A stretch of DNA of 64,000 nucleotides, taken from positions 2,372,501 through 2,436,500 of the forward strand of contig JAWQEG010000506.1 in NCBI GenBank assembly GCA_033782935.1, read 5' to 3'. Under the pieces are notes generated by a model, which had not been told where the DNA came from, did not search any database, and saw only the letters and a program-made list of their open reading frames with translations. How positions within the stretch are numbered: position 1 is the first letter of the stretch; every line of letters starts with the position of its first letter. A program made the position numbers and the translations under genes. This DNA is from Petrolisthes cinctipes. Its lineage: Eukaryota; Arthropoda; Malacostraca; Decapoda; Porcellanidae. Positions 52,290 through 63,628 of the stretch are shown piece after piece.

Positions 52290-53768
52290 TTGCCTGGCCT
52301 GATGGAGAGTGCGGATTCCTGCTTGGAGGCCGACTTGGCAATGTCGGAGGAAGACGAGTCTCCAATTGAGGATCACTGGCCTGAGCTGCCTTCTCGCAAC
52401 CCTCTCCCCCTCTCCTCGGTCACTCCGCAGCTCAGGTTGCAGCCGTCCACCTCCTCAACCTCTACCAAGCGACCTGTTGATGCCTCGTCCGACTCCTCGC
52501 AGGATTCCGATGGTGTGGACTGTTTACCTCCAGCTGCCAAGACTGCCAAGGGTGCTTCAGCTGTGCACGACGTACCTTCTCTGCCTCACCCTGGTGTTTC
52601 TTCTTTGTATACCAACTCCTTGCCCTCGTCCAACCTTCCTGCTTTTGCCCCGAGAGATGCCTATGTCAAACTCTCCTTCTCTGGAAACCCATCTACAGAC
52701 ACAAAGCTGCGTTGGTTGTCTGATGTCAACAGGGCCTTCCAGTTGCAGCGTGAACTGGCTGAAGTCAAGATGGCTGCTGTCACCTCCCGGTTTGTCTACA
52801 TCTCTAGGAAGCGTCAGGACATCATTGATAGAGTGAAGGCTGGTGAATTTTTATCTCTGCCTCTCATTCTTGAAGACTCACCTGAGAGGCCTCGTAAGTT
52901 CCCCAGCTACATCCTCACCCGTTTTCCTATTGATGTTGACCCGAAACTTGCCAAAGGATACCCTGGTGTGTACTTTGCCCGTCGTTTTTTCCAAGATGGT
53001 TCACCCATTAGCCGTATTGTTGTTGTCTGGAGTCAACCCGATCCACCTCCAAATGAGATTTCCTTTGATTTCCTCCCTTGTCTTCCACCGTGTGAGGTGA
53101 GGAAACTTCATAATGACCAGCCTTGGTGCTACAGGTGCTGGGGAGTTGGGCATATCTCCCGGTACTGTTCTGCCAGGCCGAAGTGTGCATGGTGTGCAGC
53201 CGACCATGATTCCAAGACGTGTCCTGTCAGGGGTGAACCATCACGTCCTGCTGCCTCCACCTCTGAGCCTTCACCTCCTGAAGATACGTCTCGATGGAAG
53301 TGTCTACGATGCCTTCAGCCAGGGGTTAACGTGTGGCATGGATGTACTCGACGTAAGGTCCAGGCTCGTGTCTCTACTATTGCTCCGCCTCCACCACCAC
53401 CACCACCACCTCCCCAGTCTGCTCCTCCTACCAACCCTGCCTCACCTCCAGACCTGGCCCTCCACAAGTCTGTTGCTACCCTCATGGCACGATGTACGGC
53501 TCTTGAAAACCGCTTTTCTGCCCTTGAAGCCAGGATTGATGGGCTGGTTGCCGCTCAGGCTGCCAATGACTCCAAACTCTCCACCTTGGTCGAGGCTCAG
53601 CAGGCCATCATCTCAACTGTCACTACCCTTACCGAAAAGATGGATACTGTTGCATCTCGCCTTGAAAAGCTTTTCGAGTCAGTCCCTTCTCCTTGTCCAT
53701 CTTCTTCTCCAGGTCGCTCATCTGCCCCCACTCACCGGACTTCTACCTCCAAATACAGAGTTTGCTAG
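52290..53768 (+). CDS. LINE copy 2 ORF1 (gag-like, 492 aa)
   Basis: Intact and the same length as copy 1 ORF1, with about five residue changes (for example CPRC to CLRC in the third zinc motif, losing no Cys). The zinc knuckles CYRCWGVGHISRYC and CAWCAADHDSKTC are unchanged. Could still be made if the element is transcribed. Confidence 0.82.
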   Translation: MPGLMESADSCLEADLAMSEEDESPIEDHWPELPSRNPLPLSSVTPQLRLQPSTSSTSTKRPVDASSDSSQDSDGVDCLPPAAKTAKGASAVHDVPSLPHPGVSSLYTNSLPSSNLPAFAPRDAYVKLSFSGNPSTDTKLRWLSDVNRAFQLQRELAEVKMAAVTSRFVYISRKRQDIIDRVKAGEFLSLPLILEDSPERPRKFPSYILTRFPIDVDPKLAKGYPGVYFARRFFQDGSPISRIVVVWSQPDPPPNEISFDFLPCLPPCEVRKLHNDQPWCYRCWGVGHISRYCSARPKCAWCAADHDSKTCPVRGEPSRPAASTSEPSPPEDTSRWKCLRCLQPGVNVWHGCTRRKVQARVSTIAPPPPPPPPPPQSAPPTNPASPPDLALHKSVATLMARCTALENRFSALEARIDGLVAAQAANDSKLSTLVEAQQAIISTVTTLTEKMDTVASRLEKLFESVPSPCPSSSPGRSSAPTHRTSTSKYRVC

Positions 53769-56700
53769 TGATTGCCGGCTGGATGTCATCTCCTGGAATG
53801 TATGTGGTATCACCAGTTATGCTAAGCTCACTCAACTCAAGGCCTATGTTTTTCGTCATCATCCCAGTGTTATTTTTCTCCAGGAAGCATTTCCAGGACG
53901 GCCGCTCGCTCTTGGGCAAGCTCCTCCCCTCTCAGGTTATGTGCCATATGTTCATCTGGTAAGGAATGGTCTCCTGACTTACATACATAGCTCCTTGCCA
54001 CATCGCCTTCTCCGTACCTCCACTGATCCTGACATGACCTTTCAGCTATTTGAGGTTCTACCTGGGAATGGAGTACTCCAACTATGTAATGTCTATTCTG
54101 CCCCAGCTAGACTCACTCTTGAGGCTCTTCCTTCTCCAACAGTGCGTGGTATGGTGTATATGGGAGATTTTAATGCTCGGCATTCTGATTTGGGTGATGG
54201 TACTGGCTCTATTAATCGTAATGGTGTTCGTCTCCTTTCATACATCCGCAAGCATCATCTGACACACTGGGACACTGGTGGTGCCACTCATTGCCGGGGA
54301 GGTACTCTGGATTACATCCTCTCGTCTGGCCTGATAGCATCTCAGGTCCAGTGCTTCTCCGTGCCAGACTTATTCTCTGATCACATTGCTCTTCGGTTTC
54401 ATTATTCTCTAACTGCTGGGTCAGGTGCTTCAGCCACTCGTTTGCGTATTGCTGTGCCCCCTAAATATTGCCCGATTTACATCTTATTTATGGCCCATGT
54501 ATTCCCTACATTTGACATATCATCAGCTGAACAGTTGTACTCTGATCTTGTATCTGCTACTCATGACTTTTATAGGCTATACGTCTCCCGGCCACACCTC
54601 CAGCATCGCCATACTGCCCACTCCTGGACGCTGGATGCACGTATACAGGAGGCAAAGGAGGAGGCTGAACGTGATGGCCTATTGTTTCAAGCCAACCCAA
54701 CCCCAGACCTACTCCATCGTTACCAGATGTCTAGGGACGCTTTAGTTGCCCTGCAGGATTGTGCTCACACTGAGTCTTGGCAGCGGTTCACGGACAGCAT
54801 CAACCAGCAAACAAGTGTGGCTTCTATGTGGCACCTCATCCGTCGGGTTGTTAAAAAGACACCGGCCACTGCTCGTCATCACACTCCTGCCGATTATGCC
54901 AAACAACTTGTCGATGCCTGGTCAGAACAATCTACCCCAGCCAGTCTACCCATCCACATACAAGATGCACTCGCTTCCCGTGCTGCTGTCCATCGGCTAC
55001 GTCTAATGTCTGCTCTGTTACAAGATGATGACGATGATGCAGAGGAGATAGCTGAGGAGGAGTTGCGCCGTGCTCTCATTCGGGGTAGAGCTTCTTCCCC
55101 TGGTGATGATGGTATTACTTATGCTGTGCTGCGCCTACTTCAACAAGTTCCTGGGAACCCTCTACTTCGACTGTACAATCTTTGTCTTCGTGACGGTTGT
55201 GTACCACGAGCCTGGACCAGCAGCACAATAATACCCATCCCTAAGCCCGGCACTGCAAAGTTCAGGCCTATTTCCCTTACCTCCTGTTTTTGTAAGGTTA
55301 TGGAGAGAATCTTACTCAATCGTCTCATGTACAGATTACAGGATCGCCTTTCTCCATGGCTGTTTGGTTCCTTCCCCAGCGGAGCACACACCACTGCCTA
55401 GTCGACCTGTACTCTCGCCTTTGCCTTCGATGTTGCTAATAGAGACGTCATTTTGGATCAACTGGTTGACTTTGGGATAAAGGGTAATCTATTACGGTGG
55501 ATTCGGGGTTACCTGAGTAACAGGACCTCCCCTGTGTTTTTCAGTGGTGCTCTCAGTCCTTTGCGCAGTTTTCATCTTGGTACGCCTCAAGGGGGCGTTC
55601 TCAGCCCATTGTTATTTAATATTCTGATGCATCGGCTGCTCACTTCTCTCCCTGATATTCCTGGAGCTACAATTACGTGCTATGCTGATGATATCTGTGT
55701 TCATTCTACCTCACCAAGGGATCTCCAGCGGTTTCTTGACTCCTCTCACTGGCATTATTGTCTCACCAGATAAGAGCAGAATATTCACCTGCCGCCTTCC
55801 TCAAGCTCGGCCAGAGTTCACCATTGGAGGGACTGTCATTCCCATGTGTTCCCAGTACCGCTACCTGGGCTCGCCAGTCAATATTTGGCCAATTGTCCCT
55901 GCCAGACCTCAAGACCATCCCATTGTCCAGGACTTGTTGGGTCATCTCCAGCGCCGACTTACACCACTTCAATGGCTCACTAACAACTCCTCGGGCATCT
56001 CCATCCCAGTAGCCAGAACCATCTATATTGCTTTTATCCGTTCAGTTGTTCATTACCTCTCCCCTGCTCTGATTCAACTTCCCAGGGCTACTCTTGAAAC
56101 TTTAGAAAAATTTCAGAATAGAGCAATGAGAATGATTCTCGGTTGTCCAATGTCGACCAGGATAGTGAACATACAGCATGAGTTGCACCTTCCCCCATTA
56201 GTGGAGAGAATTTATTCTAATGTTACTTGCTTCACTGTCAAATGCCTCGATTTCCCACATCTTTCACCCCATTACTCTCAGTTAGTCAGGACTTCTCTTA
56301 GACCAAACTACCCGGTCCATCCCATACTGCCTGCTGGACGTACTCTTATAAGGTCTGTTTCCTCTATGCTCCGTAGTCTTAATATATATATAATGGTTGC
56401 AGACGTCCCCCCAGGGCCCCCTACGTGGATGCTACCAACACCTGATGTGAGCTTCACACCTACTTCCAAGTCGGAACTGCTTTCTCTACAGTGGCAGTTG
56501 GCTCTGGAACACAGAGAAACAGTGACGTCCTCCATCACAGATCCATACTGCCTCTACACTGATGGCTCATTGCAAGTGGATGGTACAGCAGGTTGTGCCG
56601 TTTTCTCCTCTGACATGGTGTCACCACCAAGGGGCTGGGTTGGCCGTCGTCTCTGTAACCACTCCAGCTCAACATTGTGTGAACTGTATGCCATTCTGGA

Positions 56701-57394
56701 TGCTGTTAGTCTTGTTTGTCAATGCGGAGTTAATGCTGCCATTTTTTGTGACTCCAAACCTGCCCTTCATTCCCTCTCTAGTGTTCAGCCCACACACTCT
56801 ACTGTTATTCAGCAAATGTTATCTTTTTTGGCCTTATTGCGTCATCGTAACTTGACTGTCAAATTTTTATGGGTGCCATCCCATGTAGGTTTACGTCACA
56901 ATGGTACAGTTGACAGACTCGCAAAGGAAGCCTGCCATCTGCCTCCTCGTGGTGTTGGACGTCCTCTCTCCCTGACATGTTACCTCTCTAGAGTCCGCTC
57001 CGCCGCTCTCCTCCCTGTACTGCGATGCAGGGATGCAGAGAGGCCCTTCAGCATCTCCATCACCCATTACGAGTCTGTCTGCCATCACAAATATTCCTAC
57101 CGTCGTCGAGGCCTCATGGTTCGGAGGCACAATGTAGTCTCTGCTCATTTGAGGCTTGGCTACCGGCCACCATGGCAGGTTGCTGGGATGCAGGGTGAGC
57201 CTCCCTTCACTGAGTGTCACTTGTGTCGAGCACCTCGTGCTAACACTATAGAGCACTATTGCCTGGTCTGCCCCACTGTCTGACACTTGCTGCCCCGGGG
57301 CCTGCCACTTGATGTGGTTTGTCGACACCTGCTGAACCACCAGGTTTTAGAGGAACTTCTGGTATGCCACCCTCGTTTTGGTGGATTAAAGTAG
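53766..57394 (+). pseudogene. LINE copy 2 ORF2, frameshifted and with a nonsense codon
   Basis: The endonuclease and RT N-terminal parts are open to 55401 (SDCRLDVISWNVCGI, MVYMGDFNARHSD, FRPISLTSCFCKVM). Near 55371 one base is missing (WLFGSFPSG in place of WLFGFLPQR). About 38 bp are then deleted near 55423, removing FIDLRSAFD and thus one RT catalytic Asp. A third deletion near 55742 shifts the frame after YADD. The frame resumes from 55758 through RNase H (YTDGSLQVDG, WVPSHVGLRH) to a TGA at 57281-57283, where copy 1 has CGA (Arg). The old stop is at 57392. Confidence 0.8.
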
Positions 57395-57568
57395 GTCATA
57401 ATGTAAATATTTGTCTGTATGCTTATGCTTCATTCTGTTATGTTTTCGTGATGTGTGTGTGTGTGGTTGTAGTCATTGGATTTTCATGGGTCCCGCCTAC
57501 CCGTATGTATTGTTGCCTGCCTGTTGATTGATGATACGGCGCAATTGATTAAAAAAAAAAAAAAAAAA

Positions 57569-57779
57569 GTTCAAGTAGTAAACGGTGTGGGGGCGGCAGG
57601 AGTCAGCCTGGGCTGCAGGCCAGGTAGATCAGAGGGGGAAAGCTAGTGTGTTCGCTCTGTTAGCTGGTGGAGTGGTGGGTCACTGATGGGTTAGTTCTAG
57701 GGCGGGTGGCTAGCTGGGTGGTTAGGTATGATAACGACACATAGCAAAATATTGCAAACCTACTGTTTGTGAAGGTATT
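57569..57779. other. Spacer sharing a repeat with 37157-37300
   Basis: It contains GGAAAGCTAGTGTGTTCGCT and GTTAGCTGGTGG as at 37210, with no coding potential. The 5' LTR expected for the following Gypsy element is not recognisable here. Confidence 0.5.
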
Positions 57780-57791
57780 CATAATAATTAT

Positions 57792-58327
57792 GTGTACCAG
57801 GATGTTAAAGACTCTATCTTATCGGCTTATGCCATCACTGCAGAAGGGTACCGACAGGCTTTCTGTCATTCTTCTAAGACTCAGCAGCAGACTTACGTAG
57901 AATTTGCAACTCAAAAACTTAGAGTACTTAATAGGTGGTTAAAGGCTACAGCAGTTAATAACTTTGATAAAATGGTCAACCTAATAGCATTAGAGGTATT
58001 CAAGAGGAAGGTTCCATACTCCATAATGGTGCACATCAATGACAGAGAAGAGACAGATTTAATAAAAGCAGCACAAAGTCAGGTGCTTGGGTGCCTAAAA
58101 CTGGGGATGATAAGGCTGTGGACCTAGGTATTAAGGCAGAACTTTTGTGTAAATTCTGTAGGAAACCTGGACACCAGATAAAACAATGTCCTGACCCTAG
58201 ATGTAAGGTGTCAAACTTGACAAGAACAACTAACTTTGTTAACCCTGCTAAACCAGTTGCTTCTCTTTCTAATACCCATTCTGTACCCACAGACGATATA
58301 TTTTACCCATTGGAACCGTATCTCTGA
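57792..58327 (+). pseudogene. Gypsy gag fragment with CCHC knuckle
   Basis: 57792-58127 reads a SCAN/gag-like helical segment (YVEFATQKLRVLNRWLKATA, then NLIALEVFKRKVPYSIMVHI). After a frameshift, 58091-58327 holds CKFCRKPGHQIKQC (C-x2-C-x4-H-x4-C). The N-terminal part of gag is missing. Confidence 0.6.
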
Positions 58328-58359
58328 GCCTTAGCGGCAAAACGCACCCTATCCAGATT

Positions 58360-58998
58360 ATGCGGGATACCGCATCAGCTCAATCCATACTTCGGAAATC
58401 TGCCCTTCCCGGGGTAGAGAAAAACTACACCGGAGAGAAGGTGTATCTTCAAGACTTCCATGCACAGCTTCCTGTTCATCTCCCTAGGGTGCGTCTCGAC
58501 TGCAACATGGCCGGAGGCACAGTTACTGGAGGTATCGCTGAAGATTCTTTACCAAATTCTGATACGGACCTCATCCTTGGGAATGACCTGGCTGGTGGGC
58601 TTGTTGTACCCCCTCTAGTAATTAATGATTCACCCTTATTTCATAATACTACAGATGAGATTGAGCAAGAACAACCATTGTTATTTCCTAGCTGTGCAGT
58701 CACACAAACTCGATCTAAAAACACCAGTACTCATTCTGCTGATCCAACTCTCTCACGTCAGTTTAACATCACTACAAATTCCAGTAATCTCTTTTCCGAA
58801 CAAGTGTTAGCGGAGGCCCAGCAGAATGATGTCACACTGACTCCCCTGCACAAACAAGCTATCCCTAAGGATAACATATTACATCCTCCTTCATTTAACT
58901 ATCAAGACAAGATCCTAATGAGATTCTTTAGACTCCTTTATTGTCAGATGAGGACACATGGGCTGAATGTCATCAAATTGTTTTGCCAGTCAACTTAA
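58360..58998 (+). pseudogene. Gypsy protease region
   Basis: RDTASAQSIL takes the place of the aspartic protease DT/SG active site, here DTAS with the Gly replaced by Ala. DLILGNDLAGG matches the conserved ILG-D segment near the protease C-terminus. The frame continues into the linker before integrase. Confidence 0.6.
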
Positions 58999-59957
58999 GA
59001 AAGGCTGTACTACAATTAGCTCATGAAGGATTTGCTGGTCATTTGGGAATAAAAAAGACCTATCTCAAGTTGTTAAATGAGTTCTATTGGCCAGGCATGA
59101 AAAAGGATGTAGGCAATTTGTAAACTCGTGTCATGTTTGCCAAGAGGTAGGAAAACCTAATCAGAGCATTTCCCCCTATCCTCTGTTGCCCATTCAGGTA
59201 CCTACTGAACCCTTCCAAAAAATCATTATAGATGTAGTGGGACCACTGCCTAAGACCAAAAAGGAAAATCAATACATCCTCACAGTTTTGTGTCCCACCA
59301 CCAGGTATCCAGAGGCTTTTCCTCTTAAGAATATCACCTCTAAATCCATTGTAAATATTTTAACTAATATGTTTACCACATATTGGAATACCTCAGGAGA
59401 TCCAAAGTGATCGAGGTACTAATTTCACTAGTGATCTGTTTGAGGAGGTAATGAAGCAACTAGGTATTGAGCTTTCTTTATCCACAACCTACCATCCTCA
59501 GTCTCAGGGGGCCCTGGAGAGATGTCACCAAACTCTCAAGGGTATGATTCGTAAATATTGCCATGAGAAACACCAGGACTGGGATGAGGGACTGCCTTTC
59601 CTTCTATTTGCAATCAGAGAATCGCCTAACGAGTCTCTGGGGATTTCTCCCTTCGAGCTATTGTTTGGCAGGAAGGTACGAGGACCACTTAAAGTTGTCA
59701 AAGATCAGTTGTTGTCCTCACCACCATATAAATTAGTTTCTGTCTGCAATTATATTGAGTCCCTTCAGGATAATCTGAAGAAAGTTCATAATTTTGCTCA
59801 AGAAAATTTAAAGGTAACACAAAGCAACATGAAAGCTAACTTTGACAAAAAAGCTAGCTTTTCAATGAAGGAGATTTTGTCCTGGCTTACATTCCAGTCC
59901 CTGGTTCTCCTCTGCAAGCTAAATATCATGGTCCCTATAAAATTCAAAGGCGACTGA
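58941..59957 (+). pseudogene. Gypsy integrase, frameshifted
   Basis: HHCC zinc-binding domain (HEGFAGHLGIKKTYLKLLNE, WPGMKKDV, CHVCQ), then the DDE core: IIIDVVGPLPKTKK (first Asp), QSDRGTNF (second Asp) and HPQSQGALERCHQTLKG (Glu). After it comes FAIRESPNESLGISPFELLF. Three frames are needed (58941, 59087, 59451). It inserts cDNA into the host genome in intact relatives. Confidence 0.72.
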
Positions 59958-59961
59958 CACT

Positions 59962-61492
59962 GTGAGACCATCACTATCTGTATCAATATCTGAATCTGTA
60001 AAACAAACTCCAACAGAGTATGCACTAGAAGTCAATGAAGTAGAACAAGTGTATGATATCATAGTACCATCAAGTTCAAAGGAAAACTCTAATATTCTTT
60101 CCCACTTGGATGATTATCTTGAACATTTGCAAAACCAACAAATCGGTGACATAATTAATCTATTAAATGACAATATAGGAGTGTTTAGTGACCATCCTGG
60201 ACAATGTACTATTACATATCATGAAGTTAATCTCATCTCCGGAACTTCTCCTATCCGCCATAGCCTGTACAGAATTCATCCACGGAAACGGGACCAAATG
60301 CGGAAGGAGGTGGACTATCTACTAGAGCAAGGACTCGCCGTTCCCAGCCACTCGCCTTGGGCGTCACCCTGTCTGCTCATGCCCAAGGAGGGGGGACAAC
60401 TATGACTCTGTACAGACTATCGTCATATCAACTCCATGACTGTACTAGACGTGTACCCTACACCCAGGGTAGACGATCTCATTGATGAGGTGGGACAAGC
60501 CCAATTCATAACTAAAATAGACCTGCTAAGAGGAAATTACCAGATCCCCCTCACAGAGAGAGCACAACTTATATCAGCCTTTATAACACCTTTTGGCTTG
60601 CTTGTATGAGTATACAGTAATGCCATTTGGCATGCGAAATAGTCCAGCAACTTTCCAACGCCTTATGAATTATTTGTTACAAGGGTTAAAAGGGGTAACT
60701 GTGTATTTAGATGATATTCTTATTTGTTCTGAACAATGGTAACCTCATCTTGACCAGATCTCAACAGTGCTGCAAAAGCTGCGTGAAACCCACCTGACTG
60801 TGAAGCTGGCTAAGCCCACCTTCGCCCAGGCTACTGTGATCTACCTCAGCCAAGAAGTGGGACGGGGACAAGTTCGTCCGAAGGCAGCCAACATCGCCTC
60901 CATCATCAACTACCCTGTGCCTGCCACCAGGAAGGTGTTGATGCGCTTTCTGGGTATGTCAGGGTACTATCGACGATTCTGCCCGAACTTCTCTGCAGCT
61001 GCGGCCCCACTCACTCGTCTGACCAGTGGTACTGTGCCCTACCACTGGATGGATGACCAACTTCAGCCAACTCAAGAACTATCTGGTCCAGGATCCAGTG
61101 CTACTCTCTCCTTACTTCACCAAACCCTTCATACTGCAGACTGACGCCAGTGACATAGCTGTAGAAGCAGTACTACTCCAGGAGGACGACATATTACATC
61201 CTATAGCCTATTTCTCTGCCAAACTCACTCTGTGTCAATGCCGATACAGTACCATTGGAAAAGAGTTACTAGCCATAGTCACCGCCATCAAGAAGTTTGA
61301 GTGCTACCATCATCCTGGCACTCAACCTCTACGAGTCTACACTGACCACAACCCATTATCGTTCTTGAATCACAATAAGTTTAACAATCAATGACTCTTC
61401 CGGTGGTCCCTCTATCTCCAAGCATATAAATTGGAAGTCCACCACATGAAGAGGAAACAAAACTGCATAGCAGATGCTCTCAGCCGGATCTA
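59962..61492 (+). pseudogene. Gypsy reverse transcriptase and RNase H, frameshifted
   Basis: RT: IRHSLYRIHPRKRDQMRKEV, WASPCLLMPKEGG, a TGA at 60403, then [42 protein letters not shown] and VYLDDILIC (YLDD at 60704-60715). RNase H: LQTDASDIAVEAVL, YSTIGKELLAIV, VYTDHNPLSFL and NCIADALSR with a TAG at the end. At least two frameshifts and three stops are present. RT lies downstream of integrase. Confidence 0.74.
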
Positions 61493-61566
61493 GCTCCTTC
61501 AGCAGAACAAGTCTCATATTGTACAACCACACCACTTCAACAAGTGGCGGTGTCTCAGGGGGGAGG

Positions 61567-61945
61567 TGTTATGACCCTGCCCGCCTCTGTCGCTACACCA
61601 GCACTCAACGAAGCCATGTTCGAAAAGCCGGGTCTCTCTATGTCTCTGAAACAAGCTGGGTCTCATTCCTGCATTCTTAAAACAGAACCGGGCTTCACTT
61701 AAAGTGCATAAATACCCTGCCGGGCCCACACACAGTCACATCATTATGCATCCATACTTTGTTCAGTCCAGACCTCGTCCTCTCTGTGCACAGCAACAAC
61801 AGACTACAGTACTGTCCGTGGAGTTACCTTGATGTACCGAGGCCTCTCACCAGCAGTACTCTGTTGTTTTTTTGCCAAGTTAAAGTAATAAAAGTAAAGT
61901 AAATTTGCAGCGTTTTGCTGCACTGCTGTGCTGCACCTTCAGTGT
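61567..61945 (+). repeat. 3' LTR of the Gypsy element (right end approximate)
   Basis: It begins TGTTATGACCC just after the polypurine tract. A TATA-like TGCATAAATACC lies near 61709 and AATAAA at 61887-61892. The right end (CA) is probably near 61940 but cannot be fixed without the 5' copy. Confidence 0.55.
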
Positions 61946-62263
61946 TTTGTTTTTTGCTGGAGGACAACCAGTAGTTTATGGTAGATAGTTGCTAGTTGTT
62001 CCCCACACCAGACCCGCAGCACTCGCTGCCTCAGGGGAAACCCTGTGGTAGGGAGGCCCAGTAGTCTGGTGCGTCATTTGGGCACCTCTTTTTCTTAAAC
62101 TACTTTTTCTTCCATATTTTCCATGCAACCTCCTGGGCCTCAAGTTGTCTCTTGGCTGAGCAACGGTATTCGCTTGGGAGGTGGGTTCCTACTACACCAT
62201 CCCTCGCATTAGGCAGGTTGTGGGGAAGTTCCTTCCGCACAAACTCCGATCCCCTAGCCCCGG

Positions 62264-63628
62264 ATGGATGATCCCCCGACTAGCCTCCCTCCTCCTCAAG
62301 GAGGGAGGTTAATGACCAAGGACCAAATTAGGACAATGGCTGACAATAATGGAACCTCTACGGCAGACAGACAAAGACAAGTTGATGTTAAAATTCCTCC
62401 TATGAATGCTCGATACGTAAATATTAGATGTGTAGATGAGGGTCTGTCTCTCATAAATGTTAACCCCTTTATCATCAAAAAGGTCCTTGATGGTCAAGCA
62501 GGTGGCAGTCTTGCTTCTGCTAACAAGTTACGTGATGGTAGTCTCCTGGTGAAAGTACTAAAGGCATCCCAGGTTAAGGATCTCCTTAAACTGACGTAAA
62601 TTCACGACCTGAAAGTGAAAACCACTATTCCAGTGGGGCCAAATACCTGTAAGGGCGTCATTTTCCATAGGGATTTGGCCGCTCTGAATGAGGCAGACAT
62701 TTTGGAGGGAATGAAGGACCAAGGCATTGTTGATGTTCAAAGTATGACCAGGATGAGAGAGAACAAGAAAGAGAAATTTGGCTTATGTTTCATGACTTTT
62801 GGTTCAGCTCAGATTCCGGACACGGTAGAGATTGGATACGAAATAGTTCACGTTAGACCATATGTTCAGAAACCGATGCGTTGTTTTCGTTGCCAGAAAT
62901 TCGGACACACAGCATTGAGGTGCTTCAATAAAGATTCATTCACTTGTGGTAAATGTGCAGGTAGTCACGAGACAGCTTTGTGTACAGAGACAGTTCTCAG
63001 GTGTGCTAATTGTGGCGGCCCCCACCAGGCAAGTGCAGGTGACTGCAGGAGCCTTAAAGTGGAGACTGAGGCAATGGCATCCATGAGGACTCATGATTTT
63101 AGTTATGGTGAGGCAAAGAGGAAGGTGGAGGGGGTTAACCAAACTCCCACAGTTTCCTATGCTGCAGCTATGACTGGCACCACTACTCCTGTTAATACAA
63201 CTGATGTTAACGTGGCTATGCAGGCTAAGGATAACGAAATTAAAGAATTAAAGGACACAGTAAGCAAATTAACGCTTCTAGTAGAAAATTTGACAATTAA
63301 ATTAGAAGTTGTTGAATCAACCCAGCAAAAGAAGCACCACAAAGCTGATGATACCGTATCAGCTTCTAAATCTCATGTTCTCGCTCAGGTGACTCCCATG
63401 AAGCCTACATCAGGGAGTCGTCCGTTCGAGGACTGGCTCTGTACCTCATGGAGAGGAAGAGGCAATGGAGGCTACCGTCGCGAAACCATCCCGCGGGAGG
63501 TCCCCGGGAAGAGGGCCTTCCCTCCCAGCACAAAAAGGTTCGGCCAGACGAACAAGGCCCCAAGAAACCCCATAAACAGCGATAATCTTCGCGCTAACCA
63601 TACTCCAATGGAACTATCGAAGTCTTAG
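62264..63628 (+). pseudogene. LINE ORF1 with three zinc knuckles, one nonsense codon
   Basis: The frame starts MDDPPTSLPPPQGG. A TAA at 62597-62599 interrupts it once, after which the same frame runs to 63628. Zinc knuckles: CFRCQKFGHTALRC, CGKCAGSHETALC and CANCGGPHQASAGDC. A coiled-coil-like stretch (IKELKDTVSKLTLLVENLTI) follows, then an Arg/Gly-rich basic tail. It is the RNA-binding gag-like protein of the element. Confidence 0.7.

Larger units (their letters stand above)
52013..57568 (+). mobile_element. LINE copy 2 (decayed), plus strand
   Basis: Same family as copy 1 in opposite orientation. It starts at GAGTCTCGC and ends in an 18-bp poly(A) (57551-57568). The 5' half (to about 55370) is almost identical to copy 1, while the 3' half is clearly more diverged and carries all the disabling changes. 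The 5' flank GAATGATTG is the inverse of the flank at copy 1's tail. Confidence 0.85.
57780..61945 (+). mobile_element. Ty3/Gypsy-superfamily element, gmr1-like order (PR-IN-RT-RH)
   Basis: Gag remnant, CCHC, protease, integrase, RT and RNase H follow one another in that order. Integrase lies before RT, as in the gmr1-like group of Gypsy elements and unlike standard Gypsy. A polypurine tract (AGGGGGGAGG, 61557-61566) precedes an LTR starting TGTTATGACCC at 61567. No 5' LTR is seen. Many frameshifts and stops make it inactive. Confidence 0.75.
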
